DNA of 64,000 nucleotides, from positions 248,001 to 312,000 of the forward strand of contig JBAMDO010000053.1 of NCBI GenBank assembly GCA_037074765.1, read 5' to 3'. This stretch comes from Mansonella perstans. Its lineage: Eukaryota > Nematoda > Chromadorea > Rhabditida > Onchocercidae. Shown here in pieces: positions 23,195 through 34,498 of this stretch (the stretch's first letter is position 1; the number at the start of each line of letters is the position of its first letter). The notes beneath the pieces are model-generated. The model was not told where the DNA came from. It ran no database searches and saw nothing but the letters and a program-made list of their open reading frames with translations. The translations under genes and the position numbers were made by a program.

Positions 23195-25372
23195 TTACGC
23201 CAAGTGACTTTTGCGCATTTTCAAAAATGCTTTGGTTCTCTTCTCATATTCATCTGTTGTTGGTGTTGAATTGTATTCGGTTACAGGGGTACCTACGGTA
23301 ACAGCTACAGGATTATCTGATTGCTGTACGCGGTTCAGTGGCCCAGATGCATACTGTCCCACACCAGGAACCGGTGGCTGAGATGGTAGTGCACCAAATC
23401 TATTCTCATTTTGTCCAATCTGTGGAAGACTATACGCAGAAGAATAATCACCATAATTGCCATTTCCGACAGCATACGGACCAGTTGCATAACCACCATT
23501 GGAAAAGCCGCCAGTAGGTTGTTCAATTTGATTTACATTGCTACCATAGGCTCCAGCATTTTGATACTATAATAATTGTGTTTAATAGAAATTTAAAAAT
23601 GTAAGTACTATTATCTTAATTTGTTAAACTATATTTAATTATTATATTGATGAAATAAAATCAAAACTAGGGAGTTAAACTATATTTAATATTTTTTACA
23701 GTATTCCATTATTAATGTTTAAATAATTATTTTCAACAAAGGCGCAGAATGCAAGAGATATACTAGAAGTACTGTAGTACTTCTATCAAGATCATTAGAA
23801 AAAATCAATTATGCAAATTACATCATGGCCACAAAACAGTGTGATCATTTACTCTATTTCAGTTATATTATCATCACTATATTATATTAAGACATATTGA
23901 GAAAGTATCTTTCAATAGTTCTATTAACTCTTTACTTTTTCGAGCAAAATTTCAAAAAATAAAAAGTTTACTGATGTCATTTTCGGGATAAAATACAGAT
24001 AGAAATGACTGACGGTAATTTCACTGTAGTCTAGGGTAAGGTCTAGATTATTAGGCAATGGAAATAGATATCAAAAGTGCCTTCTTTGCGGATTGTATAA
24101 CATTTATTTTTGCAAATGTATAGTAAAGTAAAGTTTTTTTGGCAGGTTCTATTAACTCTTTTTCGAGCAAAATTTCAAAGAATAAAAAGTTTACTGATGA
24201 TTGCTGTTGGTTTGAAATGCCTTGCAGTGATCGATAAGTGTTGGGTTGCTGCAAGTTGCTATTCTCAATCGCTTGATGTCGTACTTTGTTGTTATCAAGT
24301 GTCGCATAGGAACTGCTAGGAAATAACGGAAACTGTGGGAACATCGGTGATGGAGGAGGTAATAAGGGTAGCGGTTGCGGTAGCAAAGATGGCACTTGCG
24401 GTAGTGAAGGGAGTCCACAAGGACATTCACAGGAAGGCAGTTTGGGTGGATTGAGTGGTAGAATTGGTGGACATGGTGTCCTATAATTGAAAAATACAAA
24501 TCACATCAAGTTTGAAAAAAAAAAAAAAAAAAAGAAAAAATTGAAAAAAACATCTCTAAGCATCTGTGTATACTTCCGAGAAAGTTTTTTTTGAGTTGAG
24601 CCAAAAGATTGAAAATATTTTTGAACCAAAATAATTGTTTCTGGAAACTTTTTTTAATCTTCTTTTTGAAATGAACTTAAAAAAGTGATGCACATTCATT
24701 ATATATGACTTGCATTCATAAGATTTTTGTACACAATATTTGTTAGTAATTTTTTCTTCCTTGGCATTTTAGTATAATAAATATGTTCGCTTTAGGCCCA
24801 GCTAGTTTTTAAGCCAGATCTTTAATATAATTTCTAGTGTTACTAATTATTGATCAATTGGTTGAAGGTTCACTCAAATATGGTTGGTTAAAGAAAGCCT
24901 GTAGGATTCATATTCTTGAGGCAATTCGAGCAAAAACCATTTACAAATTTTACAGCCTTGCAGAAAAAGATGCAATAACTTTTATCAATTTAAGGCTAAA
25001 ATGTTAGCGAATATTGGAAAGTACTTATTTCTGAATTCTGCTACTGTATAAAGCAATAATCGATAGCAGATAATGAGTATCCTAAAAAGCTCAAAAATGT
25101 TAGAGTGACAAACAAACTAACGCGCAACATCCAAATCCATTGTGACTTCCTAAACCAAATCCATTTTGGCCTAAACCAAATCCATTTTGGCCTAAACCAA
25201 ATCCATTTTGACCTCCACCAAATCCGTTTTGGCCTAAACCAAATCCATTTTGATTTTGAACTCCACCAAATCCATTTTGACCTCCACCAAATCCAATGCA
25301 ATCGGAACTTGGAAGGATTATCATCACAGATACGATAGTACTCAAAACCAAAAAAACTGAAGAGAACCACAT
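23195..25372 (-). CDS. secreted Gly/Pro/Gln-rich low-complexity protein
   Basis: Three exons, 25372-25122, 24480-24195 and 23566-23195, join in phase and encode about 302 residues. A TTTCAG acceptor lies two bases before the ATG, typical of SL trans-splicing. The order is: signal peptide (residues 1-24, FLVLSTIVSVMIILPSSDC); Gly-rich block of GFG(L/G)GQN heptads; CCATPCPPILPL; Pro/Leu-rich block with CECPCG and PLPLLPPPSPMFPQF; Gln/Asn-rich linker; then a Gly/Tyr/Pro-rich tail ending EYEKRTKAFLKMRKSHLA. This looks like a nematode extracellular matrix or cuticle protein. Proteins with a C-terminal ground-like domain can have similar N-termini, but I see no such domain here. The stop codon overlaps a strong donor (GCGTAAGT), so the gene may continue by splicing into an exon I did not find. 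Confidence 0.75.
23918..24199. repeat. 55-bp direct duplication of a splice-donor region
   Basis: A block of about 55 bp at 24146-24199 contains the end of exon 2 of the secreted Gly/Pro/Gln-rich gene and its donor. A close copy lies in the intron at 23918-23976. Both carry CAGTAAACTTTTTATT on the minus strand, so the intron holds a second intact-looking donor. The start-to-start spacing is about 228 bp. Confidence 0.75.
25138..25299 (-). repeat. 21-bp repeat inside a coding exon
   Basis: Seven to eight copies of a 21-bp unit (plus strand CCAAATCCATTTTGGCCTAA) encoding GFG(L/G)GQN heptads. One unit is disrupted by an extra Gln-Asn. All changes keep the frame, so the coding role is under selection. 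The opposite strand also reads open and should be ignored. Confidence 0.9.
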
Positions 25373-26712
25373 GGCTGAAATGGGAAAGAGGCAATCGAAG
25401 ATGACGACAGTGGCAGCGGTTGAAAAAGCCGAGCAAAAGTTAATTCTTTTTTCTTCAACTAACTATTTTATATAAATTTACGATTGCATTTTAAACGTAA
25501 AACTGGATTATAAGAGAATAGTCGGCCAAGGTCGCCAGAAAATCCGGCTCCTTCTTTCTTCTTTGCATTTCCATTTTTTGATTCCTTTCTTCTTTCTGCT
25601 CCACCGCTGCGGAAGAAAGGAAATCACGAAAAATTTTTATCACTAAAATCTTAAAATGCTGGAAATGTTGCTAGAAATGTAAGAAATTGTGCAGAGAATA
25701 AGTGTTCATTCCTGATGTTAATTTGATTAATTAAGTAATTATGAGCAGACGGTTTAAAGCAGACTTAAAATTAAATTTGCAAGCCATTAAAGAATTTTTG
25801 CAAATAAATAAATCAACAATATTTGATGCAGCGACCGCAAATGACATTATTTTCTATTTTCGAGTTTCTTATCAGTTAGAGCGAAACAAAGCTATACCTT
25901 AAACAGCTTCATTCTGCGTAAAAAATTTTGTCAAGAATAATTAGCCACTTCCAATTTTTAAATTCACATCATTCATTAAAATTCAAGAAGGTAACTCGTC
26001 ACATAGCATTTATCACCAAGATAAGAGATACGGGATCACAGATACGGGAAGGGGGAAATTTACCCAACTTCGAAGAATTCTGCGCTGAAATTCGTTTTTG
26101 ATTATTTGTTGCAAAATAAAAATATCATTGTTGGATCAGCTCTATAGATTTTTTATCTGAAAAATCTTCCAAAAAATTCCTATCTTTCGGATTCTAATTT
26201 AATAGATGTGTCGTTCCAATAACTGATACAATGAACCTTTTCTGTCTCTGATACTGATGCTGCCATGTATCATGGATATCATGGATATCATGGATTAATT
26301 TTTCTACTCTTAACCTATTTTATGAGGATATTTTCCATTCCATTTTTTTGGAACCTGTACCTTTTTTATTTCCAGTTCGTTCTTTTTTAATTTTTAATAG
26401 ATTTTTGCACCTGTTCATAAATTACTGAATATGGAAATATAGTGTAAAATTGTTTCGTGATGGATTTGAACTGAAGATTTAATCAGCTAGCATTTTCTGG
26501 TTTTTCCTTATTCCTCTTTCAGTATGCCCCTGCGATCCGCGGGGAAAATAATTTTTTCTTGGAGTTTTAAGTGCTTCGCTTGTTTGATCCAACAATCGAA
26601 TTGATGCATGTAAAATACACAAGGAAATATCTAACAGTTTAATCTAATGTCAAAAGATCCTTCTTTCGAGGTCTCTTCTGTTGCATCTTATCATTCCATT
26701 ATCAATTTTCAG
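25373..26712. other. upstream flank, no gene seen
   Basis: Contains the 5' flank of the minus-strand secreted-protein gene. A small ATCATGGAT repeat lies near 26265-26297. I see no supported coding region. Confidence 0.5.
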
Positions 26713-27424
26713 ACTGATAGTTGAATTTCATCTTGCTTCTGAAACAGGTACTGCTATCATTAGTCTGATAGAAGCTTTAAAGGTAAGTGATTACAATAAA
26801 AGGCAACAGTTCTTGAAATTTTCCACTTGTTGCATTCGTGCTTTAATGCCTAATAAAAATCAATCAGTTCTGCAAACCTCTATGTCAAACTCTTGAAAGT
26901 AAGATCAATTCCTAAATAAGTAGAAAAAAAGTAGAGTTTTTTCAAAAATTTTCGAAAATTTTTTTTTCGAATTTTAAAAATTTGCAATTTTTGCGCAGAA
27001 TGTACTATTCACACAAACATCAAATTTGATTTGTCGGCGTACAATCCAGTAAGTAAATCAGGAGCAAAAATCAAAAAGATTGAATGTTCAGTATGATATT
27101 CATCACGAACAATTGAGAGCAAAAGTCTCGAGGCCAAAGTTTACTTGGAAACTTGTTTTCCAGTTACATCACCAATGCGTCGCGAGAAGAAAACTTTGGC
27201 AACATGATGCGGATGACAAAGATTTCAATTATCCTTGCATCTCTTCCTGTCTTTACAAATCAGGTCACTGTTTCCACAATTTCTTACATTTTCACGACTA
27301 TATAGTTGTACTGAGAAAATCTTCCCAGCAAATGAAAACTCAGCTTGGCGAATTAATTATTCCTTTGATTAGCTTCTTTAAATACAACAATATTACAACA
27401 GCATCATTCTTTAACTTCCTTTGA
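26713..27424 (+). CDS. candidate four-exon gene fragment, unrecognised
   Basis: Four segments with proper splice signals keep one open frame when joined: 26713-26782, 26999-27048, 27164-27263 and 27329-27424 (TGA at 27422-27424). Acceptors are TTTTCAG, TTGCGCAG, TTTTCCAG and TTCCCAG; donors are GTAAGT, GTAAGT and GTCACT. The peptide includes EFHLASETGTAIISLIEALK, NVLFTQTSNLICRRTI, REENFGNMMRMTKISII and QMKTQLGELIIPLISFF. The first segment begins in phase 2, so upstream exons would be needed and none was found. A single uninterrupted frame in another phase also spans 27080-27424. I do not recognise the product, and it may be a pseudogene or chance. Confidence 0.25.
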
Positions 27425-27744
27425 ACGATTTTTTCAAGTAAAATCAATTAAATACTTATCTTTAATACTCTGAAATTCTTTAGTTACTACTACTACTGCT
27501 TCGAAGATGACAATGAAACAGTCATAAAACAAAAAACAGTGGATTAATTAGTCAATGGTCAAATGGTCAAACTCATTTCATTCCAAAGAACTACTACGGC
27601 AGAACTCGATGGAGAAAGCGATGCTTATTCCATTACAGATGGAAGCTTATTCAACTTAAGCGACTGAAAGCCCACATTAAGATACTAAATTACTTTGTCC
27701 GTGAGTTACACTTTGCTCTTCTCTGAAGCGTTTAACATTCTATT

Positions 27745-27951
27745 ATGTGGAATGCTGAGCTTTTTATGGAGCTGGAAGTAAGCTTGAAGAAAGTTCTTCA
27801 ACAATCTTTATTACAAGTTGCCATAGAGGATTCAAAGCTTAAATCAATCCAGCAGTTTTTCTATCTGGGAAGTGTTCCTCGATCACTAAGCTTAAATGAG
27901 GTGAATAATAGATTAGTAAAGACATACAAAGCATTCTGGAAAGCTTCATAA
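27745..27951 (+). pseudogene. possible LINE reverse-transcriptase remnant
   Basis: A 68-codon frame contains SKLKSIQQFFYLGSVPRSL and then LNEVNNRLVKTYKAFWKAS. This resembles the stretch after the RT domain of RTE- or CR1-like LINEs, where a YLGS motif is followed by an acidic linker and E(V/I)xxRIxKAxxAF. Surrounding frames are broken and I see no endonuclease or poly(A) tail, so this would be a short, dead fragment. The resemblance rests on one motif. Confidence 0.35.
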
Positions 27952-30831
27952 AAGCAATAAGCGTCTGAAGAAGATTACAAAGATTCATGAAGGACCACGG
28001 GTTTTTTAAGATTTTCTAACCGATTTTCTAAGATTATGCTGTATATGGTGAACTTGTCATCGGTTACACCGGTTGCTGCGACAGAAAATCCTCATAGAGG
28101 TAATATAAGGAATCTTTAAAGCAATGCCTCAGCTTTAACCATATGAACTACAACCGTCCATGATCTACTTTGATTTCCATATTCGGTGTTGGTTAGTCTG
28201 CAGAATGCTTACTATTCAATAACCACATAATATCTTTTCAGGAAAAATGAGACAAATTTGTTTTCTGATACGAATGATTTTTGATCTTAACTTCTCAAAT
28301 TAAATACTGCTAATATCACATGCTTTGATCTAACTTCGTTTATCTGTTTATTTGAATAATTTCGAAAATGAATTAGATTCTCAGCTTAATAAAAAAAAAA
28401 TTCCCAGTTTAAAAAAAAGAAAAAAAAGTCGCAGTTAAAAAACCGGAAAAAAATTAATGAATCACATAAAACATGTACTGATTAATCAAATTAGTAAAGT
28501 GCACAAAAGATTTACCTACCAATTACTCGTTTTCCATACTTCTGTAAAATGTTTAAAATTTTTTTACAATATGATAAATAATTTCCTGAAATTGTAATGT
28601 GAACGTGGCCATACATTAATTTGACATTCTTTTTTGGCGATAATACCGTACCTCTTCAAATATGATGAATAGAAGAGGGAACAATGATTGAATATTAGCA
28701 TATTGATTAGAAAGTAACAATCAATAATTAATGGTTATAACCAGGTAATAGTATAAAAAAGCGTGCATGTGAAAAATTATCAAGAATGTAATTCGAAAAG
28801 TCCCTTCTTTTGCTGATTTTTACCGTATTCCGATTTTTTGGATTCTATTTAATATCATAAACAAATATTTGTTGCCAAAATTTAATTCCAATTCTTTTCT
28901 TATTTTTTAATAATTTCACGTATGTGCTTTCTTACACGTAAAAAGCTACCCACTTTTTGCCATAAATCTTTTTCAGGATCGCCTTTCCAATGAAATGTAT
29001 TTTTATTCTAAGATATTTTGGTATTTCAAAGGAAAAAAAATCGAATTGGATTTTAAATTGAACTTCAACAAATTGGAAATATGAAATTTTTGGTGTTCTT
29101 TGATGTGTTGTTAGATTTATTTAATAAAAATAAATTAGTACTGAGAAAAAATTTTACTCGTAATGATTTTTCAATTGCAAAACTTTTCAGCGTAAAAACA
29201 ACTGTGATGAAATATTTAGTTGATATCCCAACTTTGTCAAACTGTCAAAAAGTGAATATATGGAACTTTCTTCTCAATAATTTCAATTCACTTACTTATC
29301 AAAGTCAAAATGAAGCAATGAATATGAAATATAAATTCAATCAAAATTTCTTAATCAACAGGTTGATGGGAAAGCTAAAATGGTTGACACGCAAGACCAT
29401 TGACAATTCGATTAGTTTTTTTTTTTTTCTTTTTTTTTTTTTTTTTAATAATATTTCATCTAAACAAACCGTTCAGAATGCGCAATTAAATGCTTCAATG
29501 AAATTCTTTAAATGATCCGAATAATTCCCAGGAAGATATTCCAAATGTCCGAAGTTAACTTGAAAATGTCATTTGAAATCACAGTGAAACAAGCATTCAG
29601 TAATCCATGTCATCAATGCAAACACAAATCCTAATCCCAATTCAGCACAGAAATTAGTTAAACATACCATATACTTTAATCGTTCTTTGAAAAAGTACAG
29701 TAATAAAACTAATTTCTGCTTCAGCTTCCCTCGCTCTACAGGAATCAGTTCATTCCATATGTTATAATTCAATGCTATTTTTCATAGCTGCTTAATCAGG
29801 ATTTTTAATTTGACTCTTAAATATTTCGAAAATTTTAATTTCCCATATGTCAACTAATTAATACTTTGATGAATATTTCAGCGGTTTTATAATGCAGCTT
29901 CTCAATCTTCTTTTATATTTATATAGTTAATTTGAAAGGATGTTTCAGAGGACCAGCATATGCTGCCAAATAATAGTTTTGGTTGCTAATTTCAAATGAT
30001 TTTATGGCTTTATTCATTTTTTATTCAAAAATAATTGTTACAGTTGATGTGATAATCACTACAACAGTAGCGTTTAGTACCACTTTGTGAGCCAGTTCAT
30101 TTTTTTGTTACATAAAACAACACTGATAATAAGCCTGAAAGTGCTATGGCTCATTTTCATAAATTTGATAATGAATCTTTATAAGACAATTGGCTATACT
30201 TTTATATATATAGTAAATAAACAAGAAAGAAAAGAAAAATCAAAAAGATTAATAAAAATTAAAACGAAGAGAGAACTGCAAGAAGTTTAACTGGAAATAT
30301 GGATAAGTTTAACAAAAAGTTCAATAATCAAAACACTTGAATTTTGATTATATTGCAACTATGACTTATTTTTTATTGTATTATTGCTGTTGTAAAATCA
30401 GCAATAAGTTAGTGATTGCCAAAAAATGAAAACTACTTACAACATCTGGATTTCTTGGTTTTCTACCATCCAACTATTGATCAAGCCAAATAATGGAACT
30501 TGAAACATTTCTTGTTTTGCGACAATGTGACATGATGGTGGACATATAAAAATACTTCCTAATTTGTTCAGGAATGGATATTTTTTCATCACTTTTAATG
30601 CTGTTAGATATTTTACTAAAAAACATAATAATGCATCGCTGGCTGTATTGAAATTTTTTCATCCGTTCCTCTGTCCCTTCTTGGTCACATAAAGCATTTC
30701 TTTTTTTGCTTTTCCTCTGATTGATTGTATTTCAATTCTCGTGAATAATTTCATTTCAATAAAATTTCATTTCTCCTTGCTTAAGTCTCTGCTATAATTA
30801 TTTAATTTTATACAATGTTAAGCATCCTGTT
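27952..30831. other. gap with little recognisable content
   Basis: Apart from the 144-codon frame at 29081, I see only AT-rich sequence, short frames and homopolymer runs. There is no RNA gene. Confidence 0.5.
29081..29515 (+). CDS. 144-codon open frame, function unknown
   Basis: An ATG-started frame of 144 codons, long for sequence this AT-rich. The first 110 residues are Lys/Asn/Phe/Leu-rich with no domain I recognise (for example MKYLVDIPTLSNCQKVNIW). The rest runs through a T-tract that encodes polyphenylalanine. No splice partners or homologue are evident. It could be a single-exon gene, the remains of a mobile element, or chance. Confidence 0.25.
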   Translation: MKFLVFFDVLLDLFNKNKLVLRKNFTRNDFSIAKLFSVKTTVMKYLVDIPTLSNCQKVNIWNFLLNNFNSLTYQSQNEAMNMKYKFNQNFLINRLMGKLKWLTRKTIDNSISFFFFLFFFFFNNISSKQTVQNAQLNASMKFFK

Positions 30832-31415
30832 TGTCGTGGACTTTTGAGAGGTCAATTAATAATCAGGAATAGCCAACGTTTAGATCAAGGATTATTAATC
30901 CTTTGTTATTTTAAAGTGACCACTTGAAGTCGAGTTGAATTGAGTTGAGTTGAGTTGTGTACGCACCAGATCTTTAAACTTGGGTAATTAAACCATTTAT
31001 TAGAAAAATTGAATAACGTGAAATTTCACATGACAATTACAAATAACTCATGAATAGCGCATATTTAATGGTAAAATTATTAATATAATAAAAGGGGGAT
31101 GATAAGGAGAACAAAACCAGTCGTTGGTCTGAATAGATTAAAAATGGTCGTGGTGGGAGGATTGATAGCGCAATACAAAGGTCAAAGGGTTAAAATGATA
31201 GGAGAGGATCGATAGATTATCTTAAGCAATTGCCAGTACAGCATTTTCTTTATGATATGAATATAAAAGGTGTGAGTTTAGATAACAACAAAGAGACATG
31301 TGAAATAAATCTAAGGATTGTAAAATTAATTGAATGACTCATAATGTCATTAACGTTTATTTATAATTTGATTTATTGGCTTATAGGAAGTATCGCGATA
31401 TAGAAGTTCGCGACA
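30832..31415 (-). repeat. BEL element LTR, left copy
   Basis: 584 bp from TGTCGTGGAC to GTTCGCGACA. In the element's direction (minus) it begins TGTCGCGAACTTCTATATCG. An SL1-like 22-mer at 30973-30994 matches at 20 of 22 positions and directly follows AATAAAT in the element sense. Confidence 0.85.
30973..30994 (-). other. SL1-like 22-mer in the left LTR
   Basis: On the minus strand this starts GGTTTAATTACCCAAGTTT, as in nematode SL1, and differs only in the last three bases (AAA instead of GAG, two changes). Confidence 0.85.
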
Positions 31416-31429
31416 CTCATCCTTACTGA

Positions 31430-33060
31430 ATGCCAACAAATGTAATAGGACTACCAAGATTTGTGATAGAATTCTCAGTACGAACAGAATTTCATATATT
31501 CACGGATGCTTCCAAAGTTGCTTATTCCACAGTTGTTTATGTACGAAAGATCGTACCTGGAAATTTCGCAAGACCATTCTTGATCTTTGCTAAATCTCGA
31601 ATTGCTCCAATCAAAGGTATATTTATACCCAAACTTAAGTTTTTTCTGTATTGATAGCAGTAAAAGCAGATCATTGAAACAGCTACAAAAGGAAGATTAT
31701 CCCGTTACTTTGTGGGCAGATTCAAAATGTGTCTCTTTTATATTATAAACTATACGAAGTTACTTCCACGATTTGTAGAATCCCGAGTGGAAGAGATCGG
31801 AAGATCCAGATTTAAACTAAGATATGTCCTTAGCCTGGGGAATCTGGTCGACATTGCAACCAGAGGAATTTCACCGAATAAACTACGAAATTATGAACAG
31901 TGGTGGAATGGACCTCGATGGTTGAATGGACCCGAATCAGAATGGCCAAATTGTAAATTCATTTATGAAGCTGATGATGAATTCGAACAAGCAATTATCG
32001 CAAAACTATCAACGGTTCTAACCCCAAGAAAGGGAAGGGTGATAATCCAATTCATTGAAGTAGATCGCTTTAATAAATGGATAAAATTAGTACGAGCGAT
32101 GGAATGGGCTCCTCGATTCATTAAACAAACTTGTCAAAGAAGATTATCTTGATTACGATTATTATCTATAAAAGGGAACAATACGACTAAAAATGATTAC
32201 CAAATAGCAGGATGATTGTTGATCCGACAAGTGCAATCACAGAATTTAACAGATGAAGAAAAGAAAAAATGGAGTTTGCTTCAATATAAATATGATAACT
32301 TATGGAGATCAAGTAACAGCCTAGGATGTTCGAAATTAGATGAGGACAGCAAATATCCTATCTACCTATCGAAGGACCACTATGTAACTGATTTCATCAT
32401 CATGCAGCAACATGACACGCTGTATCATGCTGGAATCTCACATACGTTGTCTGAGCTAAGACGTAGATTTTGGATATCAAAGGGAAGAGCCGCAATAAAG
32501 CGTATATATCTACGTGTCCGACCTGTAACGGTGGGAAGCCAAACCGTTCAAGCTACCAGCAATGCCAAATCTGCCTGAAGCCCGAGTAAAAAGATCAAGA
32601 CCATTCGAACAAGTAGGTCTAGATTACTTGGGACCAGTCTCAATCAAATCTACTACCGGTATGGTAAAGAGATGGATCGCTCTCTTCACATGTTTCACTA
32701 CGAAAGCTGTACATCTAGAAATAGCAGAGGATTTATCCGCCGGAAATTTCTTGCATGTCCTAAGAAGATTTGTGGCTCGACGAGGATATCCGAAATTAAT
32801 CCTAAGCGACAACGCTAGTCAATTCTAATTCGTCTTTAAGACAATAATGGAAGAAAGCGCCAACTTCCTAACAGAAAAAGGTATGTGTTGGAAAAATACT
32901 ATACCAAGAGCACTGTCGGGTGGTGGAGTATACGAACGAGTCATTGGCTCACAAAACAAGCTCTAAGATGGGTTATAGGAAGAAAGCTTCTAAAAGAAGG
33001 AGAACTGATAACGTTAATAGCAGAGATAGAGGGAATACTTAATACCCGTCCGTTAACTTA
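31430..33060 (+). pseudogene. BEL/Pao pol remnant: RNase H and integrase, plus-strand copy
   Basis: Broken frames in the order of a BEL/Pao polyprotein. They show RNase H (FHIFTDASKVAYSTVVY, then LWADSKC), the linker LVDIATRGISPNKLRNYEQW, the integrase zinc-binding part (HAGISHTLSELRRRFWI), the integrase core ([12 protein letters not shown], then [13 protein letters not shown]) and NTRPLTYV. A frameshift near 32525-32560 and an in-frame TAA after ASQF at about 32826 interrupt it. The same defects occur in the inverted copy, so the duplication happened after decay. This strand is opposite to the LTR direction. Confidence 0.9.
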
Positions 33061-33068
33061 CGTTGGCT
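32095..33068 (+). repeat. left arm of a 974-bp inverted repeat
   Basis: The integrase region from AGCGAT at 32095 to ACGTTGGCT at 33068. It is nearly identical, in reverse complement, to 34862-35835. Both arms are 974 bp and the few differences are substitutions. The spacer is about 1.8 kb. Confidence 0.9.
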
Positions 33069-33149
33069 ATTCCTGGCTATTAATTGACCTCTCAAAAACC
33101 CACGAAATTTTTTGAGAAGCCAATTAATAGTAGCCAGGAATAGCCAACG
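33061..33149. repeat. LTR-end foldback hairpin
   Basis: The left arm 33061-33097 (CGTTGGCTATTCCTGGC to CTCTCAAAA) is a near-perfect reverse complement of 33110-33149, the inner part of the third LTR's end. The loop is about 12 nt. The arm is an inverted stub of the LTR terminus. Confidence 0.9.
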
Positions 33150-33487
33150 TTTAGATCAAGGATTATTGATCCTCTGCTTGTCGTATAAGAGGGCGGATTG
33201 ACCGCACAATACAACTGCCTTTGTTAGATCAAAAATGGTAGAAGAGGGAGAATTGCAAACGCTATACAACTGCCTTTGTGGTAGATAGATATCTTAAGCA
33301 ATTGCTACTAGAGCATTTTCTTGATGACATGAATACAAAAGATGTGAGTTTAGATAACAACAAAAAGACATAGGAAATAAATCTAAGGATTGTAAAATTA
33401 ATTGAATGACTCATAATGTCATCAACGTTCATTTACAATTTCATTTATTGGCTTATTGAAAGTTTCGCGATATAAAAGTTCGCGACA
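33110..33487 (-). repeat. BEL element LTR, middle copy, internally deleted
   Basis: Same direction as the outer LTRs. It lacks about 200 bp in the middle, including the SL1-like site, and ends TTCGCGACA at 33487. The envelope-like region of the minus-strand copy abuts it. Confidence 0.85.
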
Positions 33488-34498
33488 CTCCCAAAGGGAG
33501 AAGAGAGAAGAAATTAGTGTGAAACCTTGAATAAGGGGTCTTCAGGAGTATAGCAAAAGTAATAAGTTGAATAACTGGAATTTGTCCTTCCTTATTTACA
33601 ATTTGGGTGTGATTAGATTCCGTAGGAAGAACAATGATATTTCCTTGATTTGAATTTTGTTTTAGAGAAGAACAAAAGAAGGACCGTAGGAATGCGAGTT
33701 TGAATCTAAGACTAATTATTACAATGGATGCCATAACAATACTTGTGCAAACAGTTATTAATCTCCAATGTGTCGCTACGCTTTCAAGTCCTTCCTGAAT
33801 CATTGAATAACTTGGTCGAATTCCTTCTCGAATTGGTTTGCAAGTTCTTCTCCTTGAATTAGTAGGAAATTTGTTGCCGATTGACGTTCAACTCTCCACC
33901 ATCCATATAAATATTGTACTCCGTTAATTGTTGACCATTTGTTGGAAGAAGATTGAATCAATGTGATTCCATCTATTTGTTTTTGAAGATGTATTATTCG
34001 ACAGAGTTGGAGAGAAATTGCTGAAGTAATTATCTGATCTGAAACTACTGAGAGTAATAGTCTGAAAAGAGCCTTTGTACATACGGTTCGTGTGATATTA
34101 CTGCATTTTATTGTTGGTATTCTTACATGAGTGCGTATATGCACTTCCACCTTGTCAATGTGAAGTTTTACTGATGATATTATCACAGCTCCATCTTTTA
34201 GGAATATTAAAAGGTATCCCGGAACTCCACTTGCAGTTCTTCATAGCTACTACTTGCTTCGACATTAATGATATATGGTCATTAATAATAGCGTCTTCGT
34301 AAAATTAGTGAACTTATCCTTAATCGTGTTTCCGGCATGAGCCAATAGTCCTTTAGCTCTTCTGGTCCGACTAACGATAGGTTGTTCTGGTTTATCTTCC
34401 TGTTTTTCCTGTATTTTCTCTTTCATATCGTTGGAATCATCTATTTCCATGGGGCATAGCATGTTTATTGAACGATGAAGTTGTTTCCCATTAGGCAT
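33453..34498 (-). pseudogene. envelope-like region of the BEL element, degenerate
   Basis: Several minus-strand frames follow the integrase copy in the place where nematode BEL elements may carry an envelope-like gene. They are 34498-34265 (ending near FTKTLLLM), 34186-33800 and 33803-33453. The last has a hydrophobic, membrane-spanning-like stretch (LITVCTSIVMASIVIISL) near its end and runs into the LTR. The frames do not join, so no functional protein is predicted. The envelope assignment rests on position and the membrane segment. Confidence 0.55.

Noticed and set aside
25041..25436. 131-codon frame on the minus strand
   Set aside because: It is the wrong frame of the 21-bp repeats. The spliced frame with a signal peptide and in-phase exons explains the region.
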